Of a stretch of 64,000 nucleotides of DNA, positions 10,440 to 24,349 are shown in pieces (the stretch's first letter is position 1; every line of letters starts with the position of its first letter). Position numbers and translations under genes: made by a program. The DNA lies in the NCBI RefSeq assembly GCF_000204055.1, contig NW_006768779.1:1-64000 (forward strand), in the 5' to 3' direction. The notes beneath the pieces were generated by a model, which did not search any database, had not been told where the DNA came from, and worked only from the letters and a program-made list of their open reading frames with translations. The stretch comes from Melampsora larici-populina 98AG31. Lineage: Eukaryota; Basidiomycota; Pucciniomycetes; Pucciniales; Melampsoraceae.

Positions 10440-13400
10440 TTACAACCATTTCTTGAGGTCAGGTTTGCTGAGAAGCAAAAACAATGTGACTACATTGGCC
10501 CAAGGACATCCCAAAAACCCATTGCTGCCTTGCCACTGGATGAACTGTTCAGTGGTTGCCTCCTTGGTTGAGATAGTTGTGGGGACCTTCTTGACGTTGA
10601 ATGTGAGACAGGCGATGACATCCTCAATTTGTTGCTTCTTGTACCTCCAGTGATACCAGACATACCACTGACAAACATCCTGAAGGCCACTATCACATTT
10701 TTGGGTAGCCTTGTCGTAACCATTGATGTGAAAGGGTTCAGTTTTGTACTGCTTGGCCAAGCCACACCTGGGGCACATAAACAGATCATGTGTTCCATTT
10801 TTCTCCATCACATTTGACAGCAATGATCGCTTGCAAGTATAAATTGTATGTCCACCTGTTGAGCAGGAGGAATCAGATCAGGTGTACTATCCATGTATAA
10901 AATGGAATTCCACTCACTCTCAGAGCATCGGCAACAATTCTTGTTGGCCAGTTGTGGGCACCTATGAGGTGGATGCTTTTCTTGTATGTTTTTGGCTAAA
11001 CACCAACCACACGTCTTCTTGAGGCTTTTGCGTACTTTGCTGATGGCAAGAGCCAAATCCTTCACCCGTGCTTGATGATCCCAAGATTTCTTCACGTTGC
11101 TAGAATATTCTACCATGGCACCAGGCAGTGGCTCGCCTGAAGGTGGCTCAGAAGGCAGGTTGTCATGTTCGGAGAAATGTTGTCCATCACAATGAGTGCA
11201 AGGGTTGAAGGCGTCAAACGTGTAGCATTTGAGATGCTTTCCATCAAGCAATTTTGCGTACACACCCGGAATGCACAGTGTCTTATCCATTAGTTTGTGT
11301 GCAAAACTTCCTTTGGCTGGCTTTGAAGTAGGAAACAACCAGACTGTGGCTGGCGCCTCATCACGTCCAGCGCGCCCTGCCTCCTGAAACGATTTGTTGA
11401 CTTCATCATCCCTCGGCATTCCAATCAAAAACACATGTCGAACATGCTTGAAGTTTATTCCAGCCCCAAACCCACTCGTAGCAACCATTACACACTTGGG
11501 TGTTGAACGCCATAGTGCTGCCTGTTCCTTTTGACTTTCAGATGTGAGCTTTGAGTTGTAGATGGTTACTGGTATACCCTTGTCTTCCAGCCGGGCCATC
11601 ACCAATTCACATTTTGAGATGTTTTCAATAAATATAATACTTCGATCTCTGTTGACCAGAGAGCTTTCTGTAACGTTCAGAGCTACTTGATCTGTGATGA
11701 AGTCCAAGTCTCGAGTTACGGGATGTATGACAAACTGAAGTTCTTTCCGGGCTGTAATTTCACGCTCAGGTACATAATTTTGAATTGAGAAAAGGTTTAG
11801 CAGTGTTTGCTCATGATCGGGTTGCAGGGTTGCAGTCATCAGAATAAAAGGTGCATTGAAACATCGAAGTTTGGCTACCCCAGTAGCGTAGGCACGGAAA
11901 CCAATGTCGTCCAAGTAGCAGTGGGCTTCATCAATAATAAATCGGTTGATTTTGGCCAGTTTTTTGAGCTGATGTCGAAAGGCTGGGGTGGAAGCTGCTT
12001 CAGTGGTACAAACAACTACCCTGTTCCAATCATCAATCTCCATTCCAGGCTGATAGACAATGTGATCCACTTTCATACGTTCAAGCTCCAAAGCCGTTTC
12101 AGACACAAGAGCACATAGTGGTTGGATGATAACTGTAGTGCCGGAAGTTTCCACTAAAGGAGGTAGAGTGTATGCCAATGATTTACCACCCCCAGTACAA
12201 GCTACAATCAAGTAGTCTTCCCGTCTGTCAAATACACCCTTAACCCAGCGTGCTTGAAAAGTTGTCCTAAATTCTGCATCTTCATCTTCTGTATACAACT
12301 TCAGAGCCTTTTTGGCCAGTTCTGCCCCGGTCAGCTGATCCTCAAGCACTAGTGGGACAAATTCAGTTGTGCGCACACTATCAATCTGTGTGAGAGAGTC
12401 AGCAGGTGTTTCAAAGATTGCAGTTGTGACCAGTTGTGAGAGAAACTTACATTCCAAAATCTATGCATGGCATGACTGACTAACCGGAACTTTGTTTCAG
12501 AGTCACAATCAATGTCATAGCCACCACAACCAGCGTAACGCATGTTTGCAGTGTTCCTGCTGTGACCTTGCTGTTTTTCAAACATTGTATTCTCTCCCAC
12601 AGAATGATCAATCTTGATGTGCGCATCCACAATGGCTACTGATGCTTGACGCCACTCGCGAACCCCAAGTGGTTCCACCCCACCCTCATGGAAGCGCCTT
12701 TTGAGGATATTGCTAAAGTCCTCAGTATCCAAAACACCTTTTCTGCTGCTAACCCAAACCCATGTAGCCATCTCCTTTGCACGATCAACAAGGCCTAGCA
12801 CCTGGAGGAAGAAACTAGAGGATAGAGGATTACTCATGAGCTAGCTGATAGAGTAGGGACATGATGACAGACTTACACTGCAACCGGCCTGATTTGAGAA
12901 TTCCAATAATGCCAGAGGACACTGTGTGCTTCGGGCAAGAATGTCATCCGGGGTTTGTTTTGACCAGTAATGTTCCTCCCTTTGTGATACATGGTCAAAA
13001 CAGTGAAAACAGAAGATCACATAAAGAGACTACGTGGTGCCACATTGGTGTTGACCAGCAATGTTCCAGACTCTTCAGTCCCTCAAATGGGTTGACCTGA
13101 AGCAACATGATAGAGAAAGTACAATCGTTCCATCAATTTGTCAACCTTTGCTAGCCAAGCCCAGATTGCTGAAGAGTCCCAGAGCTCGGGATTAGTGATT
13201 GTAGTCTGGTCATTGAATTTGGACCTCCAGGTGTCATCCATCAAACCATGAACATCCTTTTTGGTAGCCCATTCCTTGAGAAGGTGAAAGTGATATTTTT
13301 TGTGAAAAGCTGAGATTGAGTCAGGTAGTTGTAACCAGGTGATGTGTTATTGGGTTTGTCTGAATATAAAGAAAGATCAAAAGGAGGAAGCTTGCAGCCT

Positions 13401-15482
13401 TTGACAATTTCATGTAGATCAACTTCAGCCATTTTGTCCTGCAATTGAATACAAGAGCGTATTCCAGAGATCGTGACCGTTTTGTTGTTGATTTCTAGAG
13501 TTTCTTGGTTGTGATCAGCCCAGAAGGTAGCATCTGGAAGCCCCTCGGACATGTGGACAGTAGTTGCTAGGTGCATGAGCTGACGCATGATATTAAATGG
13601 AGCTGAAGGTCCTTTATGAAGAAACTTGAATTTAGTGAAGTCGTCCTTTGAAGGCAACGTTGGATCAGCTTCTGGATTGAAACCTTCCCGCCCAGCTGCT
13701 TCAGCGAGAAACTCTTCAGCAAAAGCCAAGCGGACACCATACTGAATGTGAGCAATACGGCGAGTAAAGTTATCCGGAGCATCGTAGGAGCCATCGACTT
13801 TGAGCATTGAACGAGCCAAATACTGGCAGGCAGGTAACCAGTACTGACAGTCTGCAGCACTACAATAGACTTGAAAGATGGAGCAGAGAATTCGTGAGAC
13901 ATGTTTTGAGATAGGATCAAAGAGTTCTGGTTGATGCTGCAATGGTTTGTCTTCCGGATCTGGGTCCTCTGGTTGAACAAGGATGGCTGAGGAGACCGCT
14001 TTGCTGAGGTTGGCAAGTAAGCCAATATGAACCTTGTAGAGCTGAGTGTTTGGATCAAGTGGGGATTTCGCTTCATTCATCAAGAATTGCATGAAACGGG
14101 CAATGGTAGTTGAGTATTTGATGACTGAAGCTTTCTCCTGCAAGGGCATTATACCTTTGTTGTCCTCAAGCTCGCTGGAAGTCAGATATAGTCCAATGTC
14201 AGTTTGTTGTTTGATAGGCAGACACGAAACCCTCAATCCCACCTTGTTTCAGCCAAACATTGGTGTTTCAACAGCTGGCCTGTTTTGTGTAGTTTCCTCA
14301 TGATCTGATTAATCCAATAGGCAATGTAGGGTACCATTGTCTGCACAAACACATCCTCCTCCTCAGGAATCATTAGCTCCACAATTGATTTCCCATCCCG
14401 AATATGTCTGTTGATGTAGTCGTGGATTCCAGAGACGTAGAGCCAGTTAGAGAGTTGATTGTCGTCCTGCGGATCGGGGACCAGGTGGGATTGTGACGCG
14501 TGTTCTTCCAGTTGTCCCATAAGCTTCTTGATAGCTTCAGAGTAACCCAGAGGCTCAGGTGAAGGAGTCCTTGGCACACTGTTGGGAACTATTACCGGGT
14601 AGCGTAAGTAGGGCTTGACCGTGAAAAACTTCTTTCAAATATGACTATAAAGATATTGACACTTGTCATCCTGGACATGATCCAGACGAGTGAGAGTCAA
14701 GTCTAACCAACAGAATGTCAGTAGGGTGGGTGGGCAATGAGTGTGGGAAGCACAGACCTCTGTGGTGATAGTAAAAATGGTTGTAGAGAGTTGACTCGGC
14801 ACGCAAAGCCCTTTGACAAATCAAACAGCTAAAACCATTGTATATTTTCAAGCCCTGGATAGGATCACAGGGCTCCCCCCACACGTATCCAATAGGAAGT
14901 TTACCCGGGTTCTCTTTTGATACATATTCTTTTAGGTCCTCCAAGACGTCCTTGGTGTGAACTGTGCCCAAAGGATTGTGTCTTTTGCGATGGCCAGCTA
15001 CCTCAGACAATGGGACACCTTTGTTGCATTGAGTACAAATTGTGATACAAGCACGAGTATTCCACATCAAATGGTACTTTGCCAGAGCATCATTGACTGA
15101 GAGTCAAAGTCAGTTACTGCCCAGTTATGTGGTCAAACACCCAAGACCTACATTCAACCTCTACCCCAGGGGGTACCACTTTTCCAGGAAAATGTTTCTC
15201 TTCCACAGCTGGAGCACGTGGGCCGGTCAATTGACAACCCAATACATGTTTCACCAAGTAGGCAGTGTTGTCCGACTCGTAATCACATCCAGAACTGGGA
15301 CAGCTGAAGAAACCACTATCTCCTCGCTTGAGATCCATCTGTACTCCATGGTAGGTTGTAACTTGAACCACTAATTGATGAGCAACACGGCGATGAAAGT
15401 CGGCTTGGCTCTTCTTTTCAAAGGTTAAAGCACATTTGCCACATCCAAACGGCATGACTGTTTCTGTGGCCATGATAAGCAA
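10440..15482 (-). pseudogene. Zinc-finger / recombinase-like / RecQ helicase fusion H1 (decayed)
   Basis: Domains in order: a C2H2 finger (CGKCALTFEKKSQADFHRR) at the start (ATG at 15482 or 15473); a second finger-like and OrsD/DUF3505-like cysteine region (CTQCNKGVPLSEVAGHRKRH, CLICQRAL); an all-helical middle part; a block resembling tyrosine recombinases (SGQPI-stop-GTEE, then GVREWRQASVAI, then GHSRNTANMRY); then an SF2 RecQ-type helicase. Helicase motifs are Walker A CTGGGKS, FIIDEAHCY, MTATLQ and QEAGRAGRDE. A Cys-rich C-terminal exon (CPRCGL, CDSGLQDVCQWY) ends at 10440. Introns match H2 position for position (for example between VEVE and the NDALAKY block). Lesions: in-frame TGA at 14635-14637, 13083-13085 and 13017-13019, and a one-base frameshift near 13305-13318. 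Similar RecQ-like genes are often subtelomeric in fungi. Probably 3'-5' DNA unwinding when intact. Confidence 0.8.
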
Positions 15483-15569
15483 AGGTAGCTACAATTGTAC
15501 GCATGACCAGTTCAAACCCATCATAGAGGATGTCAGGGATTCTGAGCTCTGCACAAGTGCTAAGGGGCA

Positions 15570-15676
15570 AAACCTCGCCAAATTTGTCATAAAAGCGAGG
15601 AATTGGTACTCACAGCTGCTGACGTGCACGACCAAGAAGCAAAAGCTTAGCAATATTCTTAAAATGGGCGAGGAAA
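15570..15676. repeat. Class I hairpins upstream of H1
   Basis: AACCTCGCCA at 15571-15580 with a GCGAGG arm ending near 15600, and a weaker AAAAGCTTAGC with GGGCGAGG at about 15641-15676. They lie less than 200 bp before the first H1 ATG. Confidence 0.55.
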
Positions 15677-16082
15677 GGTCAAAGTAGAACTGAGGCTTGA
15701 ATGTGGTTGTAGGTGGTGGTATTATGACTGCAAACACCAGTGGGTTAGGAACGGAGATATTTCTGTCAAGGTGTAGAGAGCTACTTCCAAACAAACCCCA
15801 AAATCAACTTACTTAATCAAATAAAGATATATAGATGGTGAGCTGACCACTTTGGGTACTTGGCAAAAATATGACAATGGTGAACTGCTGAGGGGAGTAC
15901 AGGAGTGACCAAGAGGTGCAGACGGATAAAAGCTCAGCAGAATCTACCAGGGATAGAACGGGCTACAGCTCAGGCTTTGGGAAGAAACCAATGGTGATAT
16001 ACAGTGCTACGCAGAAACCTAATTAAACCTAGGTTGCTGCGTGCTGAGCTGGGGTGAGAAAGCTGGTGGCATGAATACATGG

Positions 16083-16116
16083 CAAAAGCTCGCCATCCAG
16101 CCTCAAATGGCAAGCT
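16083..16116. repeat. Class I hairpin 3' of P3
   Basis: CAAAAGCTCGCCA from 16083 pairs with TGGCAAGCT ending 16116. It lies 140 bp beyond the P3 stop, between P3 and H1. Confidence 0.7.
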
Positions 16117-16255
16117 ATGTGGCTGCAGGCCAACAAGATAAGTGCATTACTTGCAAATACCTGAGATGACGCCAAGGAATGACACATACCCAATGACGTT
16201 AAAATATAACAAGGTTCAAATGAACATGATTTGAAGGATACATAGTAGTGCTACC

Positions 16256-19200
16256 TCAACTAGTTGGCTTTTGAACTTTCTTACCTTTACCCTTATTCTT
16301 GTCCTTCCGGGCCATGGTGGCATCCACCTGTGGCTCCGCATCGACTTTATCTTCAGTCTGAGTCCATATCTTTCTAAATTCTGCGGATTCTGGTGCCAAG
16401 CCGGGTAGATTTTTGAGACCATGAAATGCCACGGGAGGAGCCACCGTTCCGTCTGGAGCAAGAGTTTGACCAGGGTTGAAGAGCTCAGACTGAAGATCCA
16501 GAGTGTACAAGGAGGAAAGGGTCTTGGCATTGAACCGAGTATTGAACTCTCTAGTCAACCGTGGCCACTTGATATTCTTTTTGAACTCGCCTTCGTCATT
16601 GATGAACTCTGAGAGCGTGGTAAACATGTGATGGTCAAGATGATTCCATGCCCGGTCGTAATAAGAATGAGGTCGACGCTCCTTGTTTTTCACTGCGTTA
16701 GCATGCCTTTTGGACAAAATAGCGGCAAGGTTGATAGCATAGGAAGCATCATGGAGCATCTGATCTCTATGATTAGTCCAAACGTGAAATAGCCCGGCAG
16801 TCCCATACAGAAGAAACATGGCCAGCGCCTGAAGGGCATCCGCTTGAAGATAGCTGGCTTCATATATCGCAGTTCTTTTGATATCTTCACCAGTGACATT
16901 GTCGAGAGCTTCTTCCAGTTCTTCAGTTGATAAGTTAGCATTCTTGATTGTTCTTTCCGGATGCTGAAAGACCCAATTGTGAGAAAATTGATTGATACAT
17001 GAGGCATACTTGAGGTACTTTTTCATTGAGCTTATTTCATCCCGAGTACGCTTCTTTTCAGTAAGAAAAGTTGCCAGCTTAGCATTGTAAACAGTCCTCT
17101 CATAAACTAGCATCACACCGGTAAGCACTAATAAGAGTCTACGTTGAAACCACCCAATGCCGTGCTTGTGAACCTTCTTCTGTCCAACGTCCTCCTCCGC
17201 TTGACCTCGAATCATGATCTGCTGAAATACCCAACCAACGGTTTTAGACATGGCAACACAATCAGGCGGAATAGCATGTGGCCCAGTAGTCTCAATTATG
17301 ATGTTGTCATGCTGAGTATTATAAGAGATTAGCTCAATGCTGTCCTGAAGGATTTTACGGAGGGTGGGATACGCTGATTTCAGTTCAATTTGGATAGATG
17401 ACTCGGTGGACCATTGCAACTTGTTGTCAGTGCGACAGGACATAGCATGCAAAGCCCTAAAAAGCCCATTCCTTTTTGTCCAGGGGTAGCGGGTTGACTC
17501 TGAAACCAGCTCCCAGTTGAGGGAATCTCCAGTGAGGTACGGATCTGTGCTGGACAGCTGCATGAGCCTGGGGGCTAAAATGTAAATCCCAGTGGTCAGT
17601 GGGTCTAGAAAAATGGGTGGGAGGTATGTTTGTTTTCACCTGTTTTCAAATGTTTTTCCATTTCCTTATCCTCACACAAGTGCTTCATTCTAGCCACAAA
17701 GGGCTCCATCTCCTCCGGCAAAGGTTTCCCTTCGTTGGACTTCATTGAATACCCCCAGAAACAAATGCAATCCCTAACACTTCCACTGAGAGCAATACCC
17801 CAGTCAAATTGATTGGATGGGAGGGATGAGGTAAAGTCACGAATATATGTAGACTCCAAAGGTGAGATGTTCTTGAGGATCTCTACAGAAGGATGGCAAA
17901 AGGTATCAGATCAGCTCTCAAAACCAATGTCTGAATCCAGATGACAAATCCTCGCCATAAACAAAAACAGGGCAAGGTCTTGAGTGATTAGATTATTTAG
18001 CTTGAAGTGGACTGAAGGTCAAAAGCTCGCCAACAGTCAACTAACAGCAAGGTTGTTACCGTGTCCAAGGAAGTTAATATGAGGCAGATGGCATATAGGT
18101 TCACAAGCATGTCCCAGCAACAGATGAAGTAGGGGGCTGGTATAACAAGGAATGGCAGTGGCATGGAAATAAGAGGGTGTGAACTCACAAAGCAAGTCTA
18201 CATTGGAGATGTGGTACAAAGAGGACTCATCGATGGGCAATGGGGTGAGGACAGGCGTGCTGGAAGTTGCAGGTCCAGAAGCAGCAGGTGTGGGTTTGGA
18301 TTGGCTCGTTGACTCCTTCACACCAACATCTTTGTCCTCATCTATTTCGCTACCGCTTTCTTCATTCTGGTCTTCATACAACCCTTTGTCTTTATCTTTT
18401 TCTCCTCTCCCAGCTGAATATTCTTCATCAGTATCACTATGCTCTCCTGAACATCTACTAGATGACTTGGTCTTACGCTTTTGCTTGCCCGCACCATCAT
18501 CTCCACTTCTACTCTCCTCAGCTTCAAGTGAATAAAACTTTTGGCGCTTGTAAAGAAGCTTGGGAGGTTTGTTGTCTGGTCAAAGGCTTCAGTTTGGATC
18601 ACTTCAGGAAGTGGGTCAGTCAAAAGCTCACCATTTCGGGAACGTTTGCGCTTGGGGCTGTTCCACACAATGATCTCTACAAACTCTTCTTCTCCTTGGC
18701 TGATTAACTTATCCAAGTCGCGCTTCTTTGCTTGGACAGACAGATTGTACTGGTGGAGTTTTCTGCTCAACCCTGCCAGTTCCTTCATTATGGCTGTGTC
18801 ATCAATGTCATTGTTGGTCCGGATTGCGTCCACTCGGGCCTTGGTGGTGTCGTGGAGGTCTTTCCCTATGGAGGGAGTGGTGTTGAGTGTGAGTGACCTT
18901 TTTGTTGGTAGGTGTTAGATGAAGACAACTTACAAATCTGGTATGACTCACTGGCTTTCTTGATCTCCACCTTGTGAGTCGCTGTTCTTTGGGTATTATC
19001 CTGAATGTGATGTGTCAGCGCCTATACCACAATGACAGTGGGATGCGGGCAACCCTGACCAAATCTTTTCTGTCTCCTGACTCTTTGTACTTGATCCCTT
19101 GGAGCTGTTTGGCCTGAGATGGCATTAAATTGGTGGCCAAGGAATCACCTTCCTGAAACCATTGATATGTACATGGTGATTAGGGGAAAGTGATAAATGC

Positions 19201-19654
19201 TTTGAAAGTGACACTTAGTACTTACTTTGTCCGAATCGTCAGTACTTGGCTCGTCATCCTCATCTTCGGAGGTTGGGAGGGGGCCTTGCCTTATCATCTT
19301 TGGGTCAAGCATACGTCCGTCCGAGTCCTGCATATTCAGTTTTACCTGTCAGGCAATGATCTGAACAGATTCACCTATTGGTCATTTGAAGGGATTGCAA
19401 CTAACTTCTTCATATTCAGAATCAAAATCTTGAGTTTCTCTACGAATTGTGAGGTCAACATCCTGGAGATGCATTTTGTTTACAATCAAACAATTAAAGC
19501 CAAGAGGGTATGAAAGAATTGGCCGCACCTCGTCAGGCCCTGTGCTGCTCTCGGACATCCGACGTTGCTTGGTAGCAACGTCATCCTGAAGGGGAATATG
19601 ATGGTTCTTGAATAAAGTAAAGTGTGTAAAGAAACCCATCCTACTCCTGAACAC
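16256..19654 (-). CDS. P-family gene copy 3 (P3)
   Basis: The core exon 16256-17563 is uninterrupted (435 codons): FRALHAMSCRTDNKLQWSTE, HKHGIGWFQRRLLLVLTGVM, YGTAGLFHVWTNHRDQML, then a basic K-rich tail (KDKNKGKGKKVQ). Upstream parts: an ISPLE-type exon at about 17640-17880; an S/D/E-rich stretch about 18200-18540 (SGSEIDEDKDVGVKES); the acidic coiled-coil part about 18600-18850 (DIDDTAIMKELAGLSRKLHQ, LDKLISQGEEEFVEIIV). N-terminal exons rich in S, D and E appear to run to about 19650 (SEDEDDEPSTDDSDK). The first ATG is not certain. No lesion is visible in the core. It lies immediately upstream of H1 on the same strand. Function unknown. Confidence 0.7.
17947..18054. repeat. Two degenerate class I hairpins in the P3 intron
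   Basis: AATCCTCGCC at 17947-17956 with GGCAAGGT at about 17971-17978, and CAAAAGCTCGCCA from 18020 with AGCAAGGTT ending about 18054. Same intron as in the other P genes, with more arm mismatches. Confidence 0.65.
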
Positions 19655-19754
19655 TTACCACAATGCAGGGGCTGGAGTTTGGTTTCTCCAAGGGTCTGTT
19701 TGAGCGCTATGTACAACACCAAAGCAAACCCAACATCAATTGGTGTCTGTCAAC

Positions 19755-19788
19755 AAACCTTGCCATTTTGGCCATGATGGCGAGGATT
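19755..19788. repeat. Class I hairpin at the 5' side of P3
   Basis: AAACCTTGCCA from 19755 pairs with TGGCGAGGATT ending about 19788. It lies just upstream of the first recognisable P3 exon. Confidence 0.7.
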
Positions 19789-20049
19789 GGTCCATGCAAG
19801 GTGTAACTGAATTCCCCGGGAAATTGGGTCTCTAGACTTTGGGCCATGAACGTTGGAATGAATGATGTGGTGAGACGGTGGTGCTTACTAAGGACCTGAA
19901 AGATTCCATTGTGAACACTTTGGGTTTAGGTGGATATGCCAGGAAGATGATTGTGGTGTTTAGGTGGGTATCCCGGAGAGATGCTTGCAGATGTAAGAAT
20001 TTCAAGGTGTATACAGGAAATTAAGACTAATTTATAAGAAGGGCAATGT

Positions 20050-20066
20050 CATCATGTTAGGTTTTG
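20050..20066. promoter_or_regulatory. 17-nt motif upstream of P3
   Basis: CATCATGTTAGGTTTTG, one base different from the motif upstream of P2 and P5. Confidence 0.35.
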
Positions 20067-20069
20067 CAC

Positions 20070-23000
20070 TTGGGATGATACGGAGATGGTAAACCTAACC
20101 CTATGGTCGGCATGTGTTACCTCCTACACTGTTCCCACGTATTCTCTGTTGGGAAAGCCTCTTTTCTGTAGTTTGGTGGGACAAATATAATGAGCATGAG
20201 ACCCCGTAACACCCTTGCCTTCTGAGGCACCTCTGTGGAGCACTACCGCTTCATTCAGTAACACTGCACATCCTATACACTGAGAAAGCTTTTTCAAGGC
20301 CCTCTGCGTGTTTGGTTATGTTGCGCAGCAGCAGGTCACTTGGTTTGCTGTATGCAATCATGGAATATAAAACAACATGCATCCAGAGATCAACATGTCA
20401 AGACAGATTTCTAATTTGTGACAATGTTTTTATCCTGAGGAAGCCCCTGTATGACTCCGCCAAGGGTGTACATACAATGTTATCCAGATATCTTCTCACA
20501 AATCATTACCAAAATGAGTCAAAAGGCACAATGGGACGATGTTTTTGAAAACAACTGCACAAAGCAGTGAGCAGTGTAGGTGGACCAACTATTTGACAGC
20601 TGACCTTTGTATATGTCTGCATTGACAGCTCTTTAAATCATTTACAACTTCATTACAAGAAAGTTGTTTACCTTCCAATTGTTGTAGTCACGTGGTTGTA
20701 CACAACTGCAGCACATATGTCACGTGCATGGCAGTATAAATACTTGTAGTTTCTCTTCCATTGTTCCACATCCATGTGGAACCTTTGTACTTTTCACAGA
20801 TCACTTACTGCTTGTCTTGCTCACAATAGGTTATGAGCCTGCGCTAGCAGAAGAAAGAGAAAGACGATGAATGGAAACTAGGAATAGGAACTACCAAGAA
20901 ACTCCAAGATCCCCAGCTAAACACCAAAGAAAACAAAAGAAGAAAGCAGCTCTCATTGCGGAGACACAAACTTTGATTTTAGATTATCATTCGTCGACAG
21001 AATGGTCAATCTAGCCCAGATGACAAATTTCAAACACTTAAGCAAAGATGGTTCGAACATGGTTCCATGGCAAGAGGACTTTTCACAGACCACTTACTGC
21101 TTGTCTTTCTCACAATACCAATGTTTGACTAGGGACATAATCAAGTGAGGGACGAAAGCTGGTTAAAGTTAGTTGCAAGTTTAAAACGTGCTGAATTCAA
21201 AAAAAGGTTGAATTATATCACAATGTCTCAATACTCAATGGAGCAGAACACTTACATCTACAATTTTGATAACATGTGCAAACAATTTGAAAACCAAATG
21301 TCTTGGTAAATTACAGCACCTCACACTTTGCTGAACCCTCAACCGTAGAGCATGTATGTGTAGATTGCATTAAAATTTGTAGATTGCATTAAAATTCCAT
21401 TGCAACCAATGGCTTCACTGTTCTCAAGGTCTGATGTGATAGATACACGTTCATGCAATTGTGGAAGCCAGCAACTCAGGTCCCTATAAGTTGGGAGTTT
21501 TGAAATTAGTCAAGATATTCTGTTCTTGACTAATTATTCCCACTTTGGTTCCAAAATGAGACATCAGTTGTCTGGGAGATGATCAACGGGAGAGAAGGGT
21601 GGTGTAAGGGTTACATAGCAGTTGTCAGTATTGGATTAGACAATAGTAGTCCAGCGCACCTAGCTCCACAAAGAACCCATTCTTCACCAAATACCTGCAG
21701 GTAGAGCTAGGTGAGAATATCATTTCGGTTTATAAATTGTTCTCTTCAAACCCCAGATGAACATGGTAGGAACAATCCAGACCATGCCGAAAGCAGTTGC
21801 ACACAGCTCCTAATTGAGAATGCCAATGAGTCAAAAGTTGCAGATAAATCAATATCAAGGTGATAAGTAATCATCACTCTTGGGGCCTTTGTCAATCAAC
21901 CTGATGTTATAGCTGCTGTGAAACAAGGTCATGTAAGTCAATCAAAATCAAATCACCTGATCAATACACTAAAATGTGTGATTCACCATTCACAGTGTCC
22001 ACTTCAATGATAATGACCCATAACCCAAAACATTGGAGAGGTTGGGCATTTTTAAATTTCCAACAAACTTGCCAATAATATTGTGACTTCCGCTGGAGGT
22101 TTAGTTTGATCTGTTATCTCTGGATGTAATAAATTCATCATCCCATATGCAACTTTGATGGTTGAGATGAACCGCATCCCAGGGCGTGGGGTCCGCCAAC
22201 CCTCTCAAAGACATACAACCACTCACAAGCTCACCACTTCCCAAATCCAACCCATGTCTGTGTTCCTTCTGCGTGTTTGGGGCACCAATTTAACTGGGCC
22301 TACATTGAGGCGTCTTCATCTCCACCAGTATCTATGCGTGTCATCCCTCAACACTGTTTCTCTCTTTGCACATTCAGCTCACCCTGTGATTGCTTGGCCC
22401 CGGTAGAGCAAGACTTTGATTCAACCAACCCCAATGGTTTTAAATTCACTATTTCTGTTACTGGACAACTTCAATCACCCTTCTCTTCTTCATTTCCATT
22501 GTACTTAGTAACATTGTAGAATACAGCAAAAAGAACTACAAAAAAGCTCTCAACCAGGGGTTTCAACAATCCACAATCAATGAGCAAGGTTTTGGTTATC
22601 TATGACAACAGCCAGAGACTGTTCTTGTTGCAAGTTTTTCCAAAACGTTGTAATCAAGATCAATACAAGATAACCCTAGGTCATGCCTGTGATTATAACC
22701 AGCACCTATAGAACTAGGTGCTGGTAGCCAGTTGACACTTCACTTCCTGACGTTTGAACAGAGCCCCACCTTGAATGTCGTGATTTTCACAAAAGCCTAC
22801 TCAGTATTCCTTCACCTCAGTACTTCCAGTCCCTCCAACCGCGTACCTAAACCCATACAGCTACAGCCCAAAAGTATTTGTTTCATGGGTGTGTGAATTA
22901 TAACTCATATATTTTGGTTTGGCAGGCAAAGTATGGTTCAAGAGGGAATAGTTCAATCAACAAGGCAATTGAAAAAAGTCATTTCTTCATATCCAAATGG

Positions 23001-24190
23001 GAATGGGTTGCAACAAAGTGCCACACGTTCTCAGATGATTGAAACCATTATTGCAATCTTTCCGTGTGTACTTTAATTCCAAAAGCATAAGGTCAAGTCT
23101 TTTCATCTCATTGTTGAATGGAATGGCAGTCTTAGCTAGGGTTAGGTTATGCTATGATTTTGCTCAACCTTGCTCAACACAACTGTTTCACCTATCAATT
23201 TCCAGCAGTGTCCATAAGCCTTGTATTTGTATGTATCTCCCTCTGAAACTTGATGAAAGTTCTGCCTTGACTCTCAAAGTTGGAAGAGATGTTGAAAGTT
23301 GTACCTATCTTGAATTCAATTCCAAATATTAACTCAAATATGAATGACCCACAATAGTAGCAATATTATCACTGCACAGGACCTGTTTTGAATTTGGAGT
23401 AACCTTTATCAGTCATCTGAACAAGTATGGATCTGGATATTTGCAGTTTTTTGTGACTCTTGATTGAAACAATATTGATATAGTTAACAAACTGATATCC
23501 GGACTTGTCCAAGCTACCCAACTTATGCTTATCTTGATTAACTATCTTGATTCATGCGTGGACTTGTTGGCTTTTGCTCAAGATGAATCATTACCAGTTT
23601 CAGGGAACTATGAACATGTTTTGCAGATCACCATGTATTCCAATCCTTCTGAAAAGATGGGAGTGGTACTTTCTTTTCAGTGACCCTCGCACTTTCCTTG
23701 TTGCTGGGTGATTTGCTGTGGTGTACACATGTGGACCCAGCCTTTTCCCGAGTACTGAATATCAGGAACACCTAGGCAGGTTGGTGTCCCAACTAACTAG
23801 GTTCCCAAAATGGCATAATTTGAAAATGATTAAATAAGAATTTTTCCAACCCTCATCTCATATACACCATTATCATGCGGAAAATTATTAAATACCCATT
23901 ACCTTGTTATAGGATTGGTCCAAAAAGACATCACCTTGTCTCATTCACCTCATCGCTTTCAGTTTCCAGGGGGTTTTTTATTCTCAATGTTTTTGAAAGA
24001 ATACTATCCAAGCACGACGCTGAGTCTCCATCTGAGCCAAACCCTTGCACAACAAGGGCATGGGTAACATTGACCCTCTTTAAAGTGTCCTTTGACAAAA
24101 GGCTTGTCCAATGCTGAGCAAAACCCCCGGACTGGTCAACAAAGTACATGAGGCTCAAGTCACACTCTTATTTTTGGCAACTCTTATGTT
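20070..24190. other. Gene-poor stretch between P3 and P4
   Basis: No supported gene. Visible structure: a 40-bp direct repeat with two mismatches (20789-20828 and 21078-21117, both starting ACTTTTCACAGA); a perfect hairpin at 22698-22725 (arms ACCAGCACCTA and TAGGTGCTGGT, 6-nt loop); and an inverted pair CACCTAGCTC / GAGCTAGGTG around 21657-21712. Small frames at 22155-22519 and 23931-24158 have no recognised domain. Confidence 0.5.
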
Positions 24191-24200
24191 TGGCAAAGGG

Positions 24201-24238
24201 AAAAAAGCTCGCCAAGGTGGGGGTTTTGGCAAGGATTT
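24201..24238. repeat. Class I hairpin 3' of P4
   Basis: AAAAAAGCTCGCCAA at 24201-24215 pairs with TTGGCAAGGATTT at 24226-24238. It lies about 110 bp beyond the P4 stop. Confidence 0.75.
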
Positions 24239-24349
24239 ATTTCTTCTCATGAGTAACAGACAGCTTTCATAGCTATAACATTTTTGTTTCAGGCATTCAA
24301 GAAAAACAAATATAAGAAAGAAATTCAACTTGTCAAGTTGGAAGCTCTA

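Noticed and set aside
22155..22519. Possible small secreted Cys-containing protein
   Set aside because: Two overlapping frames without a convincing signal peptide, splice sites or promoter.
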